Positions 1-18,501 of a stretch of DNA of 64,000 nt are shown here, piece by piece (position 1 is the first letter of the stretch; every line of letters starts with the position of its first letter). Source of the DNA: Paralvinella palmiformis. Its lineage: Eukaryota; Annelida; Polychaeta; Terebellida; Alvinellidae. The translations under genes and the position numbers were made by a program. The DNA is taken from contig JAODUP010000159.1 of the NCBI GenBank assembly GCA_025642065.1, forward strand, positions 172,501-236,500. Direction: 5' to 3'. The notes under the pieces were generated by a model that ran no database searches, was not told the origin of the DNA, and was given only the letters and a program-made list of their open reading frames with translations.

Positions 1-1886
1 TATCACGGACAGCTCCCTTCGTTAACATGGCGCCTAATGGCACTGGTTCATTCTGCGCCGCTTTCGGCTGCAGTAACAGGAAAAGTATACACAAATAAAG
101 ATATTCCCGAAAGGAAATGAAAGCTAGTGTAAAAATTAGATATGATCTGGCTTTTTTAAAATTAAGGATATTTAAAAATAAGCATAACAATTTGAAGTTG
201 ACATGACCCAAGCAGTTGGCTCAAACAAGATCTATCTAGATCTATATTTGTTTCAGACAAAATCTTATTAAATTTTATTGAACAATATTAACCTATATCA
301 CAAAATGAGTATGTAAGATATACATAAGCTTACAGTTACATGTACTGGAGCCATTGAAGATGTTATGTGCAGGAGGTATATTATATTTTGTTATTATTAA
401 TAATATAATTGGACTTCTAAAATTACATGACTGTAATTACATAATTTATCCCTAATTACAGTAATTATAAGTAGCAGAGAATTTACATGATCACCTGCAT
501 CAATTATTATTTTTAAACGTAAGCAATTGGTACTTATAGATATATATGGACTTCTATATAAACCACTGTTTATAATTTAAATGTTTTGAAATTAATTATT
601 AAATACCTCAAGTAGTGGTAGAAACATTCATTTTGTTATTTGTTTTCTATTGACAGAAGTAAAAGATAGATTATTAATTGTTGTGGTGCAGCTATATGAT
701 GAGGAAAGATTTAAATTACTTGAATACTAATTGTAGAATGTATGATATGCATTTCACTGAAACGGAATTCATGAACAAGACAAGAGAAAAACTTATCTAG
801 AATGCTATTCCAACTATTTGTGGTGTACCAAATCCACCGCATGCATCCACTGAAGCTAAAGAGGAAGGTGTTAACCTATACAGGAGACAGGGCCAGCTGT
901 GATGGTAATTAATATTTATAAATATTAATGGTGAAAGATATTACAAATTGGTGTTATAAAATTAATTAAATAAGAAACAAGGCATTAAACCCATGAAACT
1001 TTGTCAGCCCATTTGATATCTTAATACAAAAAAGGATTACCAGCACTTGAATTAGTACCTGAATGTTCAGTTCATGTGCTTTACTTGGTATATTTCTCTT
1101 CATAACTTAAATGCATATCAAATCAACTTCTTTAACCAACTTGAAAAAAGGAAAACATGTGTTTACACATTGTGTATGCACTTGGTTCAAGTCATTATTT
1201 TACAAGGTATTGTTCTGTTTCAGTCCTTGAAGTTCTATGATGATGAGATACCATGTAAATAGGTCAATCTCTTGGTTACAGATTTACTGGTGTTATCTGT
1301 TACAGTAGTCAATGCATGTGTCTATTACATCTCTGGGTATATTCTGTCTAACTTTAAACAATTCCCTGATCTGCACTAAATGTCATATTTTTGTAGTGGT
1401 GGTTGTTTAGAGCTGGAAGCAATTTGGGTTATTCTGTGCCTTTGATAAGAAATGACTGATTTTAACTATAGGTGAACCCGTGGCACAACAGATTTGATGC
1501 TGCTTATTGTATGAAAGTACTAATTTCTCTATCTCTAACATGTTAACGCAAACATAAATATTGTTAATATTGTTAATATTCCATGTATATTCTTTGTTCA
1601 AACGGACATGAGCAATATATAGTGGGAAGTTTGTAATGAATTGTGTTATGGTTGACTTTAAATGAACTTACGATTTTTAGTTAATATATGATAAACGGAC
1701 ATGATGAATATATAGTCGGAAGTTTGTAATGAATTGTGTTATGGTTGCGTTATAATAGCTGTATCTATCATTATATGTATATATCTAAATTAATAAAAAT
1801 TAATGGACCATGATAAAATGACATGATGAAAGTATGTTTATATGCATTTATACCTCATATATACCTAATTGTTTTCATTAAATAAA
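1..1886 (+). repeat. Left arm of a 1.9-kb inverted repeat with a dead THAP-domain gene
   Basis: This stretch is the reverse complement of 31105-32961, with scattered substitutions and small indels; it begins at the window edge, so the true end may lie outside. It contains remains of a THAP zinc-finger gene. An ATG near position 29 opens an exon reading CAAFGCSNRK, which fits the start of a C2CH THAP finger. A second piece at about 700-860 reads RMYDMHF, then NAIPTICGVPNPP, matching the end of a THAP domain. A TAG stop sits just before NAIPT, where the family usually has an aromatic residue, so the gene is dead. THAP domains occur in host transcription factors and in P-element-like transposases; I cannot tell which this was. 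Short palindromic TAATTACA-rich sequence at 420-480 looks like a small nested DNA element. A ~55-bp unit is duplicated at 1603-1757 in this arm only. Confidence 0.8.
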
Positions 1887-3172
1887 CTTATGAAAAATAC
1901 GCCTTCCACACACAAGGCTGTGAAATAACCTAAACCACGTTCAATTATTTTCTGATCAGCTGTGAAGTGATCGCAAATTGTAGGCTATGAATTAAGTGAG
2001 TGCATTGGCTGTGAAAAGAACTTAATTAATTCTTTATTTACAGAATTAAGTGACTGAGCCGTGAAATTACTTAATTCTTTATTTACAGTTTCAGAACTTA
2101 GTTTTTTTCGATATCATGTGTGCACAATTAAAGTACTAGTATTGGCAATTCATTTCAACCATGCGGCACACTTGTACAAAAACAAGATGGAGCAGTCAGT
2201 GGTGTTTGAATGGGCCGCCATGACCAAACAACGCTGACTTCCGGTAGTGGAAAAAGCAACGTTGAAGCGGCTGTGCTTCGAATTTCGTGAGTGCAGACAA
2301 TCTGTATTATTCCTGTCCTATTATATGCCATGAAATATGTAAATGCCGTTTTATGTAAGTCCGTAGATTTAGTTTAGTTGGGACCAAATATGCCAGAGAC
2401 AGAAGGGGGGGGGGGTCGAATAGGCTAATTATAATAATAGTTGAAAAAGCAACAAAGATACAAAGGAACTAAAAATAGAGAAAACTCCCAAGGAAATAAT
2501 CAAACCAAAAATACACAATATTCTATATTAAAACAAACAATCAATAAATTACTTATCAAATTATCAAACCGTTAAATTGTATTGTTTTTAATAGGTAAAT
2601 TGATGAATCAACCTATTAAGGAATCATTCAATTAAACATATTGTCATTAATCAATTATTTAATCAATCATTGAAATAAATGTAATAAATGAAAGTAAAAT
2701 CGCGGATCGACTTATGCAAATTTTAAATTAAAGAGCCCCTTTAAAATAAGTCCGATAACTGTCTTTGTTTTATACTGTAAATAATCATATTTCAGGCCAA
2801 GAGACAATATCCGTGACGTCATATCAGTGATCATCATCATCATCATCAGGAAATTCTATATACTGGAAGCTCTTTAAGACTGTAAACCGGAAATCAGCAT
2901 TCTATTTACATTCGCCTTGAGAATTGTTTGCCGCATTCAAGATATGTTAATTTATGCGCACACGACTTGACAGACTATTAATATTGGTATGATATAGTCT
3001 ACGGACACGGTAGAGTGAACCCCCCCCCATCCTAATCCCAATTAGGTTACACCGTTAGTTACCAATAAACATATCAGGTGAAGGTTCTTTGAGAAACTGA
3101 GCTCGTCTATCTAAGTAACTCAAATAATTCAATACAGTTTGGAGGTATTTGGCAAGAAGATTCATACGCATT
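1887..3172. other. Non-coding stretch upstream of the TLR
   Basis: No gene is recognisable. A unit of about 45 bp ending in TTCTTTATTTACAG is duplicated at about 1995-2090. There is a G-run at 2406-2415, a short CAT repeat at 2829-2848, and a perfect TGACGTCA (CRE/ATF palindrome) at 2814-2821, about 350 bp before the TLR start codon. The same octamer recurs elsewhere in the window, so its regulatory meaning is uncertain. This is where the TLR promoter should lie, but no TATA box or start site can be fixed. Confidence 0.4.
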
Positions 3173-8916
<5,744 letters not shown>

Positions 8917-9291
8917 ACAGAAATATGATTTATTTATAAACTTAATCAGAAAAATGCCATATTCTCATGCTAAGGTGTATTATATAGTTCCTGTAAATAG
9001 TACCGCACTCCGTCGCCACAGTGGTTTGTTTACCGTGCTAAAATCTGTCATCTATAGGGACTTCTATTGCGCTTTTCGTGTTACAGTGGAATGTTCCCTG
9101 TCGGATATTCCCAGAACTATACGGCCACGGTGAGACCAGTGCCAAGTGTTAAACAAAGTACTCATTCCTGTAAGTAATGCAGTCAACATTAACACACACA
9201 TATTCATACGCAGACACACACACACACACACACACACACATATTATAATACATAAATATAATACGTACCTCTGATAATACAGACTACAATG

Positions 9292-9341
<50 letters not shown>

Positions 9342-10178
9342 TATCATATCAATGACTAGAACAGGTGTATCCATGTGTATATGTTTGTATATGTGGTAGG
9401 GTAAACATGTATATCCTTGTGTATAAGCTCGTATACATGGTAGAATAAATAACTAGGTCCACCTCGAAGCATAATTAATGAGACGAAGTGAAAGATGAAA
9501 CACCCTACCCTAGTTAAAATAACAAATGTGGATGAAATCCTCGAACTGGTACAAATAGCACGCACGTCAGTTATTTATTTCCAATTGTATAACAACATAT
9601 GTTATATTGTCAACAAATGTCACATGCTTAACACTAAATATCAAACAATTAGACACTTGTCCCTGACCGTAAAATGCATCCCTCTGCAAAGACCATAGCT
9701 CAGATTCGTTAAGATGTCCGTTAAACTTACACTTGAGATATGTGTTTGTCCTAAGCCAACACTTACTCGGTTGTTACAATCGGCTAAAAGAAGCCGTGAT
9801 TCTCTATTTTGTTTGTCAGTTCAATTGACTGATGATTTGTCAGCTTTATATATAGGTATAGGAACTGTTTGTTTGTTGGGGTGTTTTTCTTCTTCAACTG
9901 ACAAATGAAATTTGCTTGATATTTATGCTTTTTAAGATAGCACAGCATCGAGTCACAAAACTTTATGCATACGTTAAAGCAGTGATGAACTGGAAGCTAC
10001 ATTATGGTCACTACTGTTCATTCTATCATCCAGATAAAAGAGAGATCATTGACTTCTATGAAAGGATCCACTGGGTGGTTGAATAATCTCCGAATACGAC
10101 ATAAAATTAGCATGCATACGAACATGATAGTTATCATGTGAGATCTTGTGGTCATATCTTCCCCCAATGTGCATTCTA
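8917..10178. other. Non-coding stretch after the TLR
   Basis: Holds a CA tract (about 9208-9240), an AT tract (9297-9340) and, at about 9445-9500, weak reverse-strand similarity to the tail of the SINE seen at 36921. Small open frames at 9495-9698 and 9714-9908 resemble nothing I know. No clear AATAAA lies close behind the TLR stop. Confidence 0.4.
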
Positions 10179-10470
10179 CTTGCGAAATTAATGTTATAAT
10201 CTTGTTTACGACGAGTCATAATAATATATTGACTAAATTCAGGACAGTAGTTAGTATTTTCAAAGTTTTAACTTGACCTACATATCAGATATTTTCCACC
10301 AATATTTTGGCCATATTTGTCATTTGCGAAATTAATGTGATAATCTTGTTTTTGGCGAAATATATATAATGCATGGACTAAATTCAAGACTGTCATTAGT
10401 ACTTTCAAATGTTTTATTTGACCTAAATATCAGATATTTTCCATCAATATTTTGGCCATATTTGCCATTA
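10179..10470. repeat. Two-copy tandem duplication, period about 144 bp
   Basis: Unit 1 (about 10180-10323) and unit 2 (about 10324-10468) share TTGCGAAATTAATGT, ATATCAGATATTTTCC and AATATTTTGGCCATATTTG in the same order with moderate divergence. No coding potential is seen. Confidence 0.85.
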
Positions 10471-10869
10471 TTTATTTATTTATGCATGAGTGGTTCCAGT
10501 GTAGGCAACCGATAACGGTTTCATGCCTGTTCTAAGCTTTCGTCAAACATGAGTGGTCCCGTATCTATAAGAAGTGGCCACGCAAGGCTGCTAAGCGAAG
10601 ACACTGTTACGGTGGTGTCACCTAGTGACCATAAAACAGTCCTTAATAATTCTTTGATCTAGCCAGAGAACAATAGTGGCGCAATCTAGCGATTGGCATT
10701 GCGAGTGCAAAAAAGAACAGTATGAGCGACGCAACCATGGCGGGAATAACTATTCCAGCGTCCAATTCATTTTCTTTCTTTTTTGAGATAATACTGGCTC
10801 ATTTATTAAATCAACACAAGAGGGAGCTGAAGATCGCCAAAACCAAATAAAAGAAAACAGTTTTGATGA

Positions 10870-13620
10870 ACTAGCAATCCTGAAAAATCAAATAATTTCA
10901 AGTTATAATATTTATGGACTGAAATGTTTATTTGGTTTGACTGGTCATGAATTAGCTCATGGTGATTGTGATATTGCTCTTATTTGTGAAACAGAGCGAC
11001 ATTTCTAATGTGTGTTGTAAATACAAGTCTCAGTAATACTGAACACATTTAAAATCTAGTGTAAGTCCAGAAACTATATTTCTCGAGGATCGTCACGGTG
11101 ATCTTGGATGAATATGCAAACGTATAGCCATTATCGCAATTATGCGTATTTTAAAGATTTAAATCTGACGTATATGCATTGATCATGTTTTTATCTCATG
11201 ATGTTTAATGCTTATTTTAGTCAGTTATTTTATGATCTGGGATTTTCCATTTAACATCAGTGATCATCCACATGTAAAATATATATTATGTTATCGACAC
11301 ATGATATACAAATGTCTGAAGATGCACCTTACAACAAGAAGCCGGTGGTGTTTCTGCTGTCAACACGTTCGAGAGGTCACAGTGTAATATGTTTGTAGAA
11401 CAAGTGACACAAAATGCAGACAAATTCTTAGATATACACATTAATAATGTAAAATATAAAAATGATGTTCTTGTCATAGTCAATAACATAAATACATATT
11501 ATAAAATTCAAATCAGTGTTGTGGCTCTGAGATTCTAAACTCGATTTCGAGACCATAAAATTATAAAGGTATTTGCTTGAAAAACAACTGGTGGAATAGT
11601 GAATGTTCTTTAATTAAATCACGTGTGTCAATTCTGATACGATAATTGGACCTCCTGTGACAGACCTCGTCGGGGATCATGTATATTTGTCCTATAAAAC
11701 AGAGGAAATCCTTTCAGAAAATGATGTAAAGAAACAATAGAATCCAAAAGGAGACGAAACTTTAATACCATTGATAAATTCCACCTTTGTAAAACGTCTG
11801 ATAAAATGTGAAATATAATACCTGTGACTAATACTGGTGATGACATGGATAGTGACTGTCTGAAGAAACATTATGATAGTAAAATTTGTAATTCCGGTCT
11901 AGTCAATGATGCTACAAAATCTGCCAAAACACGAGTTGAGTTTATATATCTAAAAATGTTCTAATGTCAAGGCAAATACATTTATGATGAAGAGAGAATG
12001 GTTCGTTATATTAAGAAACCGATACGTTGGTGCGCATATATGGAGTTGATGACATATTATGTGAGCACTTAGAATATTCGGTTGATTATGAAATGTGTCT
12101 ACCACAGTTTCTAAAATAATAAAAATGTATCTACCAGGGAAATATATTCATCCACTATTTGATGATTCCCAGTTTGATTTTGTATTGGGTAGAGGTAGTA
12201 ATATGGCAATATCTTTTATACGAGATGTCATTTAATACGGAGATAAACAGGGTTCTCCAGTATTTACTTATTTCCATTGATATGCAAGGTACATTTCATG
12301 CAATCCCTCATTCAGTCTCATTTGATAAATGCATTGATATTTTGCCTGATGTTTGCTATCGTTTTTGAACGTCTGATATTAAAATCTCACTTTGCGGATT
12401 CGATGGGATAATGTTTTGAGTAATATAATTCGCGTTGAGCTTGGAACTCGTCAAGGAAGTTGATACCCAATCATGTAAGGTGTCTTCTTACGCTAACGTT
12501 GTTATGTTGACAAGTTCTCCAATAACTGGTTTGCAAAGACTCATTAACGTGGCTGACTTCAGCAAATGCTTTGATTCTATTCCACACCGACCCTTATGTT
12601 GCAGACTTATCAATGAAGGTATCCAAGACAGGACTTTAAAGGTGCAACGATCAATGTATAGCAAATTAAAAAATCCCTAGTCAAAACACCCAATGGTTTA
12701 ACCGTACTATTTGAATGTATAACTGGTGCCCGTTAAGGTTAAATGCTGAATCATTTTCTTGTACATATGTGTAATTATGCCTGTCCTGGTCTTTTTATCA
12801 GTGAATGAAAGCTGACTTTACATATGTTACTTTATGCTCATGATGTTGCTATGGAAAATGTCACAATAGGCCGATTGCAAATTCAATGAAACATAATGAG
12901 TGAGTTTTGTTATGAATTTTGGGAATGATGGTCGACTAAGGACCAGTGAAAAGGTATGCATAAATAGGGAACCTTTGGTCGAAACTACTTATACAAGTAT
13001 ATTAGTATTAAGTTTTCTAGAAGGCTCTGTTTGTCAACAGCTTTAGGAGCATTAGTATCTCAGGCTGATAAGGCTATATAAATTATGAAGTTTATAAATT
13101 GCTAATGAAACGGTTTTCCTGTTCAATGCCCAATCGATTTATTTGATAAACTGATCTTACCAATATTACTATATGGCTGCAAGATTTGCGGATACACTGT
13201 TCAATATGAAATTGAAAAGGCTCACATAAAGCTTTGTAAATCTGTTTTATGTGTTTCATCTCTAACACCTTCAGAATGTAGAAGACTCCTATAATCAATT
13301 CTTTATATTTTTAGAAGATTAAAATATTGGATCCGTTTAGTAACCGGTCATAACGTATATGCTATAATTTGTCCAGAGTCTTAGAGCCGCTGGCTGGGTT
13401 ACATGGGCGTCAAATGTTAAAGATATTTTGTTTAGTGATGGCTTTGGACGTGTTTGGATCAACCAAGCTGTTGGTGATACAAATTTATTTTTAGAGCTCT
13501 TAAAGGTACGGCTACGAGATTACGCCGCCCAAAAATTGATCTGCTGAAATTTATTCAATGTCAAAATTATCGACACATTGCCAATTCAGGTTTCGCTGGA
13601 ACTACATTCTTATAACACGG
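10870..13620 (+). mobile_element. Decayed LINE relic(s): endonuclease and reverse transcriptase
   Basis: Broken-frame similarity to non-LTR retrotransposon ORF2 runs in family order. Endonuclease start at about 10890-11010: NIYGLKCL and CDIALICETERH. Linker at about 11820-11960. RT fingers at about 12140-12200: QFDFVLGRGSNMAI. RT A motif at about 12275-12320: IDMQGTFHAIPHS. B-like VELGTRQGS near 12435-12460. A second, different RT follows at about 12510-13310: DFSKCFDSIPHRPL, a decayed FECITGxRxG, LLYAHDVA in place of the usual Y-A-D-D, and a thumb reading LFDKLILPILLYGCKI. Motif A appears twice, so at least two LINE copies are joined or overlaid here. Many stops and frameshifts make both non-functional. 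Confidence 0.75.
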
Positions 13621-13636
13621 TAAATTTGAACATCAG

Positions 13637-13845
13637 TGGTCTAACTGGTAGCGCGTTGGAACACAGATCACCACCACCTGAGTTCGAATCTCGGTGTGGG
13701 CATATCTGAAGGGTGTTTCTTCTTTGACTTCGCTTCATAACGTTTGGAGGTCGCTCGGCCCATTTAGCCTACCATGTGCAGAAAAGTGGCCGTAAAACAT
13801 CAATCATCATCATCATCATCATCATCACCACCACCATCGTCAATA
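13637..13845 (+). mobile_element. tRNA-derived SINE (family 1)
   Basis: Has pol III A-box-like GGTCTAACTGGTAGCG and B-box GTTCGAATCTC, then the shared body (CTCGGCCCATTTAGCC, CATGTGCAGAAAAGTGGCCG) ending in a CATCAT-rich tail. It matches the copies at 36921 and 44009. It lies between two LINE relics. Confidence 0.9.
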
Positions 13846-13899
13846 ACAAATATGTAACTATCTGTCTATCTATATACGCTTATCGTGCTCTAGATGTTT

Positions 13900-14380
13900 T
13901 TAACATATTCAACAAGTTGTAATTTGGATTTCATATGTTAGGGCACCTAATATTCTTCATACACACAGCTGCTCAAGTACTTTGTACCATGGGCCTCAGG
14001 TCTGTCAAGTACACAATAAAGATTAGTGTTATCTGATAAATATATCTCAGCTCATGGTTGGCGGTTTAATCTAAACAAGACACATTATATTATATTTTGT
14101 AAAACTATTTTTGTTTAAAACCCTCATTTGTCTGTACGAGGCACTTTTTTAGCACGGGTAGCAAATATAACATACTTGGTTGCGTATTTGTCAAATACTA
14201 ATTGGGATCACATTCGTTCTATGATTAAATCATCCAGGAAAGCTTCCTACGCTCTGCCGTCAATCGGATTTTTCCAAGAGCGGTTTGGCGCTAGACACAA
14301 TGGCTCACATACGGAAGACTGCAATCCAACCAATTTTGTTACATGCCACCTAGTGTCATACCCTGAAGAAAACATCACTT
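13900..14380 (+). mobile_element. LINE reverse-transcriptase C-terminal fragment
   Basis: Broken reading with SDKYISAHGWRFNLNKT, then ITYLVAYLSNTNWDHI and IKSSRKASYAL. This fits the end of a LINE RT (thumb: 'Y-L-G-x-x-L-S ... H-I ... R-I-x-x-A-R-K-A-F'). It represents an earlier part of ORF2 than the end of the relic at 13.6 kb, so it is a separate copy. The open frame at 14128-14394 is part of it, not a gene. Confidence 0.7.
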
Positions 14381-14394
14381 TACCAGTTGGATAA

Positions 14395-16780
14395 AATTCA
14401 ACTCGACGCCACCATAACCAAATCGAGATGGACCACATGTGTGACGTCATTTTCAAAACGGCCTCAGTGAAATTAGCGAAATTACGTTTTCGGCTAAAAC
14501 TCGGCTTCGACGATAAATAGAGGCGAAATCTTGATGTTCACAACCATATGTTTGAAGAAGGGGAATACAATGATGACACTGACAAATATCCTTATAACTT
14601 TTGGTTAACTCGGAATTCAAAATGGTTGCCATTGAAATCAGCGAAAATTTGGCTTTCATGATAAGTGGATGATAATAGGCCTTGATTGTAATATATGCGA
14701 TTTTTCCTGATGTTATTTAATACCTGTCGGCCATCTTGCAATTTAAAATGGCTGCCAATTTGGCCACATTTCGTATTGTAGTCGGTCATAACTACATAAT
14801 AACTCGTTCCATTATGTGTCATTTAACATCGACACGGACACATTTCAAAATAGATGTGATTTAACCCCATCACATCATCAAACAAAACAAAAGCTAAACG
14901 ATAGAAGGAAAACTCGGCTTCACTAGAACTATAATGACAGGAAATAATATGATGATTATCACGAATGAAGTGAGTTATTATGATAATTACTATAGTAAAC
15001 AATAATTGTCAATAGAAATTTCTTATAATAATAGTCTATAATTCTGTGTTATCGGGAAATCATCTCCGCCGAATAAACTGGAGCTAGGATATCCGTCGAT
15101 ATTTTCTGTGCTGGGTATTCTTTCCATACCATTTTATCCGCTTTTATTTAATTAGTACCGTTGAGGAGAAACAAATTATCAAATAACTGGTTTTCTGAGT
15201 TATCTAAGTTGAACTGAGTTGCTTAACCTCGGGACTAGTCACACCTGAGACATATAACTGCGCAAAGTATGCCGAAAGAAACATATCACACCCACACTTG
15301 TATCCAGCAACCGGCATGTTTCCGACACTTTACTATATCCCCCGCACAATCGGAATACACCATTTCCTGAGGTAATTCATATTTTGTGCTAATTGATTAT
15401 TTTCATAGATTGTCATCTTTTCGACTACCTGTATAGTTCTGCTGGAAAAGTGACGATTTGCTTTTGATAAATAAAAATGTTTGGCTGTCAGATAGCTGTC
15501 CTAATTTCATCCACAATTGTAAATTATTTTCTCAAGCCGAAACAGCTATGACTAAATCATTCCATATCCTAAACGTTGGTCAGATGCTTCGCTTAGTATA
15601 TATGAAAAATAGAGACTATTATTCACCAAGCCGGGTATTTGTAATGTTGAAATGGAAATATAATTTTCAGAATATATCTTTGTGGATTAGCACTCTATTA
15701 TAAATGTCAAATGGCTTGCAACTGACTCGTTTCTCATTCATCAACTGTTCGCGAAATTGTGAATTTATATGAAATAGGCCCCTGACCAAAAATGAAGGAC
15801 AAATTTCACTAACGCAATGACACCATGAAAAAAATTAAATCGAGGCCTGAAATTATAGTTTTTACCATTATTAAGACTTCATTTAATAAAACACGTGGAC
15901 TCTGTAAGATGAAAGTATAATATTTTAAAGTTTTCTAAAGATTTATTGTTAATATTAGATCTCGATCTGTCTAACTATTGTAACATATTCTTGTTACCAG
16001 CAAAAACAAGAGCATAGCAAGAGCACCATTGAGAACTTGATATAACAGAGATAATATTATTTAGATAACGAAAATCTTTTCAATATCACTATTATCTGAC
16101 TCTAAATGAGTCTATTTCTTTATGGTTATACCGACAATGCCAGAAACTGGAATAAATATCCCTCAGGAGCATCAACGATTTTCAGTTTGAAAGCGTGCTT
16201 TGCAATTATATAATATGACACTTTGTATAGCAATGTCTGCAGTAAAGGTTAATTAGCCAATTTACCTTTGGCTGTGATGATTACAATTCCTGAATATCCA
16301 TATGTTTGATAATGATTTCGTAAAATCTAAATGCCATATTTATTAAACAATTTCAGTGATTATTGTTGGAGAAATCGATATACTTAATGTCTGTTGCTAC
16401 ACACAAACGTCGGCCTGGTAAGACGCAATACAAGAAGCCTTCACGACAACGATGCAACATAAAATGTTATATTCCATACGAGATCTAAATTGGAAACAAG
16501 TTTAATATTCCCAATCAAGTCACTTTGGATATCTTATTAATAACAGAGCTCACACTGATACTAAGAATACTACTCAACTTTTTGCCATCACTAAACCCTT
16601 TACTAATTATGATAACAACAACAACAACAATACAATAATAATACACTAGTGTGACATTGTAATTCAGTGGAGATGACGCATTAAAATTATACCTGAATTA
16701 ATTCTAATGTTTATCAGTTGTCAGTAAATTTCAGTTACAATCTGGATTAGATGATATTTTCAGGGAAAATGTGCCTTATT
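14395..16780. other. Non-coding stretch, unclassified
   Basis: No gene found. 14400-14830 has repeat-like phrasing (AAAATGGTTGCCATTG, AAAATGGCTGCCAATTTGGCC) that suggests an old interspersed element of unknown class. An open frame at 15458-15703 has no recognisable domain. A short AAC/AAT repeat sits near 16612-16645. Confidence 0.35.
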
Positions 16781-17510
16781 TGATTAAATTGTTTGATTGC
16801 TCATTGTTTGAAAGTTTGTCTGTATAGATTTAGGGTTATCGTTCGCTTTACAGTATTGAAGAATAGTTTCGATTATTGGAAAGGTTCATCAGCTAAACTA
16901 CAAAGAAGAGATATTGACGTCTTTGATGCATATACACTGATTGACAATATCAAATCAGAGATTCAATGTTTGAAAGATGACATTAGTGTAGAATTCCAGA
17001 GATGGTACGACCAAGCAAAGCAGCTGGCTTCATATATAGGTACTAAAGAGGAAATGCCAAGGGTTCCAAGGATTCATTACAAGAGATCAACTGGTATTAC
17101 CTTTATTGACATTTTACTGTAACAAACTATGGATGCCTTCCCAAGAGCAATTTGAATCATCGGATGACGACCTGCTTACTGCGAGGTCATTAGATAATGA
17201 GGTATCCAGATACTTTGATGAAATCCTTTGTATCTGCAGATCCAGATTCTTTTCCGAACTATAATATTTTACCGGTGTTAGCATGTACTCTGCCTGTCAC
17301 ATCTGCGGAAGCAGAGCGTAATTTCTCTGTGTTGGGGCTAATCAAAAGCCATTTGAGGAGCTGGATGGCTGGCACAAGGTTTTCTGCCTTACTATTAATG
17401 AAACTACATTACAGTAAACACATCGATTCCAAAAAATTGCATATAGGTTCATTAAAGAACTCCCTAGACATTATTTCAAAGCCAGCCTTTTCCACTAACT
17501 AATGTAGACT
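16780..17510 (+). pseudogene. hAT-type transposase relic (ZMYM/P52rIPK-like), C-terminal half
   Basis: Two open stretches give the end of a hAT-superfamily transposase of the 'repressor of inhibitor of protein kinase'/ZMYM type. The first (16793-17122) reads LQRRDIDVFDAYTLIDNI and QLASYIGTKEEMPRVPR, the usual helical spacer before the dimerisation domain. The second (17197-17502) reads LACTLPVTSAEAERNFSVL, GLIKSHLRSWM and LLLMKLHYSK, which is the hATC dimerisation domain. A frame break separates them, and the N-terminal zinc finger and catalytic region are not seen upstream. No terminal inverted repeats could be found. Dead copy. Confidence 0.8.
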
Positions 17511-18062
17511 TAAATGAGATAATAAATATTGGAGGCTGCCACACTAAATACACAATCGCCATATGACTTGACACGAGTTACAGGTAGCTGACTGGATGAC
17601 GACAGTAGTCCGGGTGGCCGTGTAATGAATACGTATTCAAACAGTGGGTCAAGTAGTATAGGATAGCCAGATTGATAACTGTGATAGGAAAATCATGAAA
17701 TTAATAATCTGTTTAACGCGTAGCCGATGTAGGTTTTTAATACTTGGGGGCGATATGATCTGGTTTTCGAGGAATGGAAAACATATGAGTATTGATGGGA
17801 GTTTGTATGTGTGTGTGTGTGGGGGGGGGGGGTGCTTATGTTTAATATACGGATAAATATAGAAAATCTGACGTCGAATATTGATCATGAAATAGTGGTT
17901 TCTACTAAATATCATTATGCATATCATGGGTAATTAAAAACAACATTTATTTTAGTAAATGACTGAGTGAGTGAGTGAATTAGTGAGTGAGCGAATGGGT
18001 GATTGAGGGAGAGGGGGATAGCAGTGAGTGAGCAAATGAGTGATTGAGGGAGAGGGGATAGA

Positions 18063-18097
<35 letters not shown>

Positions 18098-18459
18098 CAT
18101 CATCCAAAAGTAGTCTGCTAATTTAGTTTGTTCTTGAACGGCAGTTTGTAAAAACCAAGTTTAATTGAAAAACAAATATAGCAACGGATCTCTAACTTCA
18201 ACTGATTGTTAGATCTCTTTTCTCTCACATCGTCTTATTGACTAATTGTTCACCTTTAATGGCAAGGATGTTCTTTCACAAACATAACGTTGATCTGTAA
18301 GCAGGTTATGAAAATATTTTTATGAAATGTTATTGGGTTACTATGGTTATCTGATCAGATGAGGTGCTGTGTGTTTCAACAGTTCAAGCAGCAGAATAAT
18401 TTGTTACGAACCTACTATCAGACACTAAAACCCCATATGTGGTGGAAGATATTGGTCAT

Positions 18460-18501
<42 letters not shown>

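Noticed and set aside
2814..2821. TGACGTCA as a TLR promoter element
   Set aside because: The octamer or close forms recur at unrelated places in the window, including inside coding sequence, so position alone is not convincing.
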